From: an uncultured bacterium
Lineage (GTDB): Bacteria > Planctomycetota > UBA8108
Direction of reading: 5' to 3'
Assembly (NCBI GenBank): GCA_913050545.1
Contig: CAJWZY010000001.1
Span: 1-26,956 of the forward strand
Length of the DNA stretch: 26,956 nt
This document shows positions 22,716 to 26,956 of the stretch, in pieces; the first letter of the stretch is position 1; each line of letters begins with the position of its first letter. Made by a program: the position numbers and the translations under genes. The notes beneath the pieces are model-generated. The model saw only the letters and a program-made list of their open reading frames with translations, was not told the DNA's origin and did not search any database.

Positions 22716-23693
22716 ATGAAGTCCAGTCTGAAGCCTGCCTTGATGCTGTTGAGCCTGGTGGCCGGGTTCCTGCCGGTTTGCGGTCCCCTCCTGTCACAGG
22801 ATGCCGCGCCAGCACAGAAGGAAGAGGCCGGCCCCGTTTTCAAAGCTGAAAAATACAAGGAGGCCTTCGATAAGGGGAAGGAAGAGTTCGCAGCCGGTGA
22901 TTACAAGGGTGCCGGCAAGTCCTTCAAGAAGGCCCTGAGCGGAGGCAAGGAGAAGGCTGACAAGGCCCTGGTGAACAAATGGGTCCTCGGCTGCAGGGGA
23001 GCGCCAACCCTGAAGAAGCTCCAGCTGATGCAGAAACGCAATCTCTGGAACGAAGCTTACGACCAGCTCGTCAATATCGCTCTTCCGCGTTATGGCGAGA
23101 CCCCGCTTAAAACTCAGCTGTACAGGCTCCATGCCGACCTCGATGGAGCCCTGTTTCAGCGGCTCGAGAATTTTAATTTCGCCAATAAGAGCCTCTTTTC
23201 CGCGAAGTATGGCAAGAGCTTCGTTAATGATCCCCGTTATTTCTGCCCGGTTGGAACCCAGTGCCTGCGCTGGGAAAATACAACCGATGGTAAGCCCGGC
23301 ATGCTGAAGCTTGTCAACGTACCGAAGGACTGGAGCCAGTTCCATTCGGTCGAGTTCTGGATGGCCCTCCAGGTTGCCGCCACTCCCGAGGTGGTCCTGA
23401 TGTCCTCTGGCACTGCCAAGAAGAAGGCTGGCGTGGCCCGGGCAGTCGTTCCGGCCGGCCAGGCTTTGCGTACCTTCCTGATGGGCAAGGTACCCCTGAA
23501 AAGGACCAAGGCCTGGCAATTGGTTCGGATCTCGATGGCTTCCTTTAAATCCCAGGGTGGTGGTACCCTTGAGGCGGTTACAGATTTCCGCCTCCAGGTT
23601 CCCGGGGGCAAGGCCTTTAATTTCCTGATCGACGAGATCCGGTTGCGGAGGAAGAATCCCAAGCCGGCGGCCGGAGGGGCGAGGAAGCGTTAA
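22716..23693 (+). CDS. Exported TPR/beta-sandwich protein, unknown function
   Basis: 325 aa. The signal peptide is MKSSLKPALMLLSLVAGFLP plus a cleavage region ending near SQDAA; a Cys there is not in a good lipobox. Residues about 45-85 are TPR-like (YKEAFDKGKEEFAAGDYKG, then AGKSFKKALSGG). A helical middle (about 90-150) follows. The C-terminal part (about 155-310) is beta-rich, with LRWENTTDGKPGMLKLVNVP, VEFWMALQVAATPEVVLMSSG, WQLVRISMASFKSQGGG and FNFLIDEIRLRRK. These features resemble a galactose-binding-like or CIA30-like sandwich seen at the ends of Planctomycetota carbohydrate-active proteins. The tail is basic. No catalytic residues are evident. The next gene starts 6 nt after the stop. 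Confidence 0.68.
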   Translation: MKSSLKPALMLLSLVAGFLPVCGPLLSQDAAPAQKEEAGPVFKAEKYKEAFDKGKEEFAAGDYKGAGKSFKKALSGGKEKADKALVNKWVLGCRGAPTLKKLQLMQKRNLWNEAYDQLVNIALPRYGETPLKTQLYRLHADLDGALFQRLENFNFANKSLFSAKYGKSFVNDPRYFCPVGTQCLRWENTTDGKPGMLKLVNVPKDWSQFHSVEFWMALQVAATPEVVLMSSGTAKKKAGVARAVVPAGQALRTFLMGKVPLKRTKAWQLVRISMASFKSQGGGTLEAVTDFRLQVPGGKAFNFLIDEIRLRRKNPKPAAGGARKR

Positions 23694-23699
23694 CTGCCA

Positions 23700-24857
23700 G
23701 TGCCTGGGCGAGATACGGATTTACAGCATCTTGGGGAGGACAGGGAGAATTCGCCGGGGGCGATAGCGCCTCCGGTCTATCGCAGCTCCCTCTTTTCGTT
23801 CCCCGATTCCAGGAGCCTCGGAGAGGTGCTGCGTGGTGAAAAAGACGGCTACGTTTACACCCGTGTCGCCAATCCCACGATCGATGTTCTCGAGAAAAAG
23901 GTGGCGGCTCTCGAAGAGACCGAAGATTCCATCGCATTCTCTTCGGGAATGGCTGCGGTCAGTGCCGTGCTGTTCAGCCTCCTGCGCGCCGGTGACCACC
24001 TGGTCCTCTCTGCGAGCGCTTACGGTCCTACCCTGTCAATGGCGCGGGACCTCATCGAGCCGCTGGGGGTGGAGGTCAGCATGGTCAACCCCTCGGAGCT
24101 GGCGAGCCTTGGCGATCATCTCAGGGATAATACCCGCCTGGTCTACCTCGAGTCACCGGCCAGTCTCACCTTTGAGTTGACCGACCTGGCGGCAGTGGGA
24201 GAGGTTGCGCGTGCCCGCTCGATTCCCACCGTGGTGGACAATTCCTGGGCGACCCCCATCTACCAGAAGCCTGCCAGGTTCGGCATCGACCTGAGCCTGC
24301 ACTCGGGCACAAAATACCTGTCGGGACATTCCGATCTTCTGCTCGGGATGGTCGCCGGTAGCGGAGAGCTGCTGGAGCGGGTTCGGAAGACCGCTATCCT
24401 GCTGGGTGGATGTGTGTCGCCGGATGACGCCTTCCTCGCCACGCGTGGCCTGCGGACCCTCTCCCTGAGGATGCAGCGTCACCAGGACACCGGACTCTTT
24501 CTGAGCCACAGGCTCATGGACCATCCCCGGGTGCTGGAGGTTCTGCACCCGGCCAATCCCTTCTTCCCCGGCCACGCGATCTGGCGCGGCCATTTTGAAG
24601 GGGCGAGCGGGCTTTTCTCCTTCCTGCTCGACGGCGACCCTGAGCGCTTCTGTGACGCCCTCGAGCTTTTCCTCCTGGGGGTCTCCTGGGGGGGATTTGA
24701 AAGCCTGGCCCTGCCCTCCTCTATCCTTCCGGAGGTGGCCAGGGGGAAGGGGGTTCGGCTTGACCTGCCACGCAACCTTGTCAGGCTTTCGGCCGGGCTG
24801 GAAGACCCCGAGGATCTCTGGGAGGATCTCCTGCGCGGGTTCGCCGCTCTCGATTAA
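23700..24857 (+). CDS. metC: Cystathionine beta-lyase-like PLP enzyme (Cys/Met metabolism family)
   Basis: 385 aa from a GTG at 23700, 6 nt after the previous stop. It is a fold-type I PLP enzyme: YTRVANPTIDVLEKKVAALE, then AFSSGMAAVSAVLF, VVDNSWATPIYQKPARFGID and HSGTKYLSGHSDLLLG with the Schiff-base Lys. Among the family, ESPASLTFELTDL, the FLATRGLRTLSLRMQRHQ stretch, SGLFSFLL and LLGVSWGGFESLALP are closest to MetC. MetC splits cystathionine to homocysteine, pyruvate and ammonia. Cystathionine gamma-lyase, gamma-synthase or methionine gamma-lyase are possible, as the family is hard to split by sequence. No other methionine gene is in view. The stop abuts that of the RND gene with no base between. 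Confidence 0.85.
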   Translation: MPGRDTDLQHLGEDRENSPGAIAPPVYRSSLFSFPDSRSLGEVLRGEKDGYVYTRVANPTIDVLEKKVAALEETEDSIAFSSGMAAVSAVLFSLLRAGDHLVLSASAYGPTLSMARDLIEPLGVEVSMVNPSELASLGDHLRDNTRLVYLESPASLTFELTDLAAVGEVARARSIPTVVDNSWATPIYQKPARFGIDLSLHSGTKYLSGHSDLLLGMVAGSGELLERVRKTAILLGGCVSPDDAFLATRGLRTLSLRMQRHQDTGLFLSHRLMDHPRVLEVLHPANPFFPGHAIWRGHFEGASGLFSFLLDGDPERFCDALELFLLGVSWGGFESLALPSSILPEVARGKGVRLDLPRNLVRLSAGLEDPEDLWEDLLRGFAALD

Positions 24858-26956
24858 TCAGGTATTGCGGGCAGGGCGGAAGACCCCGACGATGACCTTT
24901 TTCACCCAGCGCGGCAGATCCTCGATGATGGTCACGGTCGTGGGCAGCAGGATCGAGGTCAGGAAGGTGGAGATGGTGATCCCGCCTATGATGACCAGCG
25001 CCATCGAATAGTAGTAGGTGCCCCCGAGGGCGGGGCGCTGGATGATGATCGGAATGAGGCCGAGGATCGTGGTCAGGGCTGTCATCAGGATTGGCCGCAG
25101 GCGCTCTCGGCCACCCCGCAGCATGGCCGCCTGGCGTGAGCTTCCCTTGCGCTGGTAGGAGTTGATGTGCTCGATGAGGACGATCCCGTTGTTGACGACG
25201 ATCCCGATCAGCAACAGCAGCCCGACCGAGGCAGGCCTGTCAAAATCTGTGCCGGTCAGGTAGAGGGTCCACCAGGCGCCCGAGAGGGCAAAGGGCAGGG
25301 CGATCATCAGCGCGATGGCTCTCTGTACCGACTCAAAAAGGCCGGCCATGACAGCGAAGATCAGGATCAGGGCGAGGATGAGGCTCTCGCCGAACTCCCA
25401 GAACCGCTCCTGCTTTTTCTTCGTTTCCTTGTGGAAGTCCCAGGTGTAGCCCGGTGGGAGCTCGATGTCCGCAAGGGCCACCTTGATCGCCTCGGTGTAG
25501 TCCTCGGCCGTCTTTCCCTTCTTGTAGTGCGATCCGACCCAGATACTTGTCAGGCGGTCCTCGCGTTCGATCCGGTAGCGTCCCCGGCGCCGGTTGACAT
25601 CGGCGACTGCGGCGATGGGAACCTTCCGGCTCCCGGAGGAAACGATCGGCAGCTGCTGGAGCTGGGAGAGGCTCTCTGTTTCCCTCTCGTCGAGGGTCAG
25701 GCGCATTTCCCGTTCACCGGAGGGAGTGCGGAATCTTGACAGGTGCCGCCCACGGAAGGTCAGGCCGACAGTCTCTGCTACGGCAGAGGAGGAGACACCG
25801 TAGTTGGCGGCGGCCTCCCGGTTGAACTCGAGGTGGAGCTCGGTTTTCTCCCGTTCATGAGTTGACCAGGTATGCTCGAGACCCTCGATCTCCCTGAAAC
25901 GTTCCCTCATCTTCTCGGCCCAGACCTTGATGACCTCGACATCTTCACCCGTGACCTGGACTCCTACCAGCCGTCGACTATCGCCTCGCCGGTAAGATAC
26001 CTTCGGTTCGGCGATCTTGAACTCGAGCCCCGCGATCGGCATCTGCTGGAGCAGGACATCGAGCCGGCTGCGGACCTTTTCGATATTGGCCTCGTTGACC
26101 ATCCCGTCCTTGAGGTAGATACGGGTCATGGTGTGGTGCTCGCTCCAGTAGCTGTAGATATTCTTGGCGAGCAGCTCCTCACGGTGGGGTTCGATGAGAG
26201 CCTCGACCTTGTTGATCATCTTCTCACGCGCCTGCATGCTGGCGCTTTCAGAATAGTCGTAGCGCACCTCGGCGTAGGATGCGATGCGGGAGTGTCCGAA
26301 GTCCATATCGACTGTCGACCAGGGGTAGTAGGTCGAGACCCCCATGCCCAGGAGGATCAGGGGGGTCAGCCACCGGTTGCGGAGATTGAACTTCAGCAGG
26401 CGCACATAGCGTTTCTCCAGCCAGATGATCCACCCCTGCTTCTTTCGAACCTGGGCCTTGATGACCCAGGAGGTCGCCAGGGGGATGAGGGTCTGGGAGA
26501 TAAAAAGCGATGCCAGCAGCGTGATGCAGATCGTGATGCCGATCTCGGAGAGGAAGATATTGAGCTCGCTGGACTTGTTGAAGATCAGCGGCAGGAAGGT
26601 GATTACAGAGGTCAGCGTCGCGGCGATGACCGCGGTGGAGACATCGCTGGCCCCGATCCGCGATGACTCCTTGCTGTCGTAGCCCATCTCCTGGTAACGG
26701 AAGATGCTCTCGATGACGACAACGGCGTTATCCACCAGCATGCCGATACCCACGATGAGCCCCAGCAGGCTCAGGGTATTGAGGGATGTGTCCTGGCTCC
26801 ACATGAAGGCGCAGGTGACGATGAGCGAGAAGGGGATACAGAGCACGGAGATCAGGGTAGTGGAGAACCTGCGCAGGAAGATGTAGAGCACGATGCTGGC
26901 CAGCAGCGCGCCATAGACTCCGCTCATCAGCAGGTCCTTGAGGGTTCGCCTGATCT
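24858..26956 (-). CDS. RND efflux permease (AcrB/MdtBC type), 5' end missing
   Basis: About 698 aa are visible, and the frame is open to the right edge, so the N-terminal third is cut off. RND pumps use the proton gradient to move substrates out through a tripartite envelope complex. Visible parts: a run of membrane helices beginning GALLASIVLYIFLRRF, then TM4 (LIVGIGMLVDNAVVVIESI), the ITFLPLIF region, a large periplasmic loop, and TM10 (LLLLIGIVVNNGIVLIEHI). In AcrB TM4 holds two Asp and TM10 a Lys for proton relay; here TM4 has Asp-Asn and TM10 has Asn-Asn, as in several HAE-1 groups outside Proteobacteria. The loop is somewhat short and rich in charge. The membrane fusion partner and TolC would lie to the right, if clustered. 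Confidence 0.92.
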   Translation of the reverse strand, partial: IRRTLKDLLMSGVYGALLASIVLYIFLRRFSTTLISVLCIPFSLIVTCAFMWSQDTSLNTLSLLGLIVGIGMLVDNAVVVIESIFRYQEMGYDSKESSRIGASDVSTAVIAATLTSVITFLPLIFNKSSELNIFLSEIGITICITLLASLFISQTLIPLATSWVIKAQVRKKQGWIIWLEKRYVRLLKFNLRNRWLTPLILLGMGVSTYYPWSTVDMDFGHSRIASYAEVRYDYSESASMQAREKMINKVEALIEPHREELLAKNIYSYWSEHHTMTRIYLKDGMVNEANIEKVRSRLDVLLQQMPIAGLEFKIAEPKVSYRRGDSRRLVGVQVTGEDVEVIKVWAEKMRERFREIEGLEHTWSTHEREKTELHLEFNREAAANYGVSSSAVAETVGLTFRGRHLSRFRTPSGEREMRLTLDERETESLSQLQQLPIVSSGSRKVPIAAVADVNRRRGRYRIEREDRLTSIWVGSHYKKGKTAEDYTEAIKVALADIELPPGYTWDFHKETKKKQERFWEFGESLILALILIFAVMAGLFESVQRAIALMIALPFALSGAWWTLYLTGTDFDRPASVGLLLLIGIVVNNGIVLIEHINSYQRKGSSRQAAMLRGGRERLRPILMTALTTILGLIPIIIQRPALGGTYYYSMALVIIGGITISTFLTSILLPTTVTIIEDLPRWVKKVIVGVFRPARNT

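Noticed and set aside
25872..26666. Plus-strand frame of 264 aa opposite the RND gene
   Set aside because: Shadow of a clear RND permease; Asp/Leu-rich composition from antisense codons.

Overview
The window is about 27 kb of GC-rich, densely coded bacterial chromosome. The organism looks like a Gram-negative diderm: there is an outer-membrane porin with a C-terminal Phe, an RND pump and a lipoprotein. Four things point towards Planctomycetota or a close relative: a secreted protein with lamin-tail domains, a dockerin-like double EF-hand and a proline-rich C-terminus; a membrane-anchored kinase-like protein; a VTC-type polyphosphate polymerase; and UbiA/UbiX/UbiE homologues clustered as in menaquinone makers. 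This placement is inferred from protein style, not from a marker gene. I saw no rRNA, tRNA, CRISPR array, insertion sequence or prophage.

Layout. (1) 1-3665, plus strand: the 3' part of a secreted LTD/dockerin protein, then an OprP/OprO-like porin. (2) 3720-6590, plus: a near-consensus promoter drives a VTC-type polyphosphate polymerase followed 3 nt later by a thymidylate-kinase-like protein with about ten copies of a 26-28 residue repeat; this is the most unusual locus here. (3) 12705 down to 6624, minus: ubiE, an unknown 290-aa protein, ubiX, ubiA, then a membrane pseudokinase that has only a C-lobe, and a helical-repeat protein with a His/Asp/Cys tail. (4) 12775-15943, plus: an exported thioredoxin-like protein without CxxC, murQ, a 118-aa unknown and a membrane-anchored coiled-coil protein. 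(5) 18667 down to 15933, minus: nagB, a lipoprotein and tatD. (6) 22006 down to 18828, minus: trkA and trkH, a two-gene K+ uptake system whose TrkA carries a charge-segregated insert. (7) 22226-24857, plus: a small anchored coiled-coil protein, an exported TPR/beta-sandwich protein and a MetC-like PLP enzyme, which meets (8) an RND pump gene on the minus strand that runs off the right edge.

How the genes may work together. UbiE, UbiX and UbiA cover decarboxylation cofactor, prenylation and C-methylation steps of quinone synthesis; with no 1,4-naphthoate genes in view, the futalosine route is the likelier setting but is not proven. MurQ and NagB are two steps of MurNAc recycling (MurNAc-6-P to GlcNAc-6-P, and GlcN-6-P to Fru-6-P); NagA and a kinase must lie elsewhere. 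No stretch longer than 300 nt lacks a gene. The largest gaps (about 207 nt before the VTC gene, 210 nt at 15221-15430, 219 nt at 22007-22225) hold the promoter, palindrome and stem-loop listed below.
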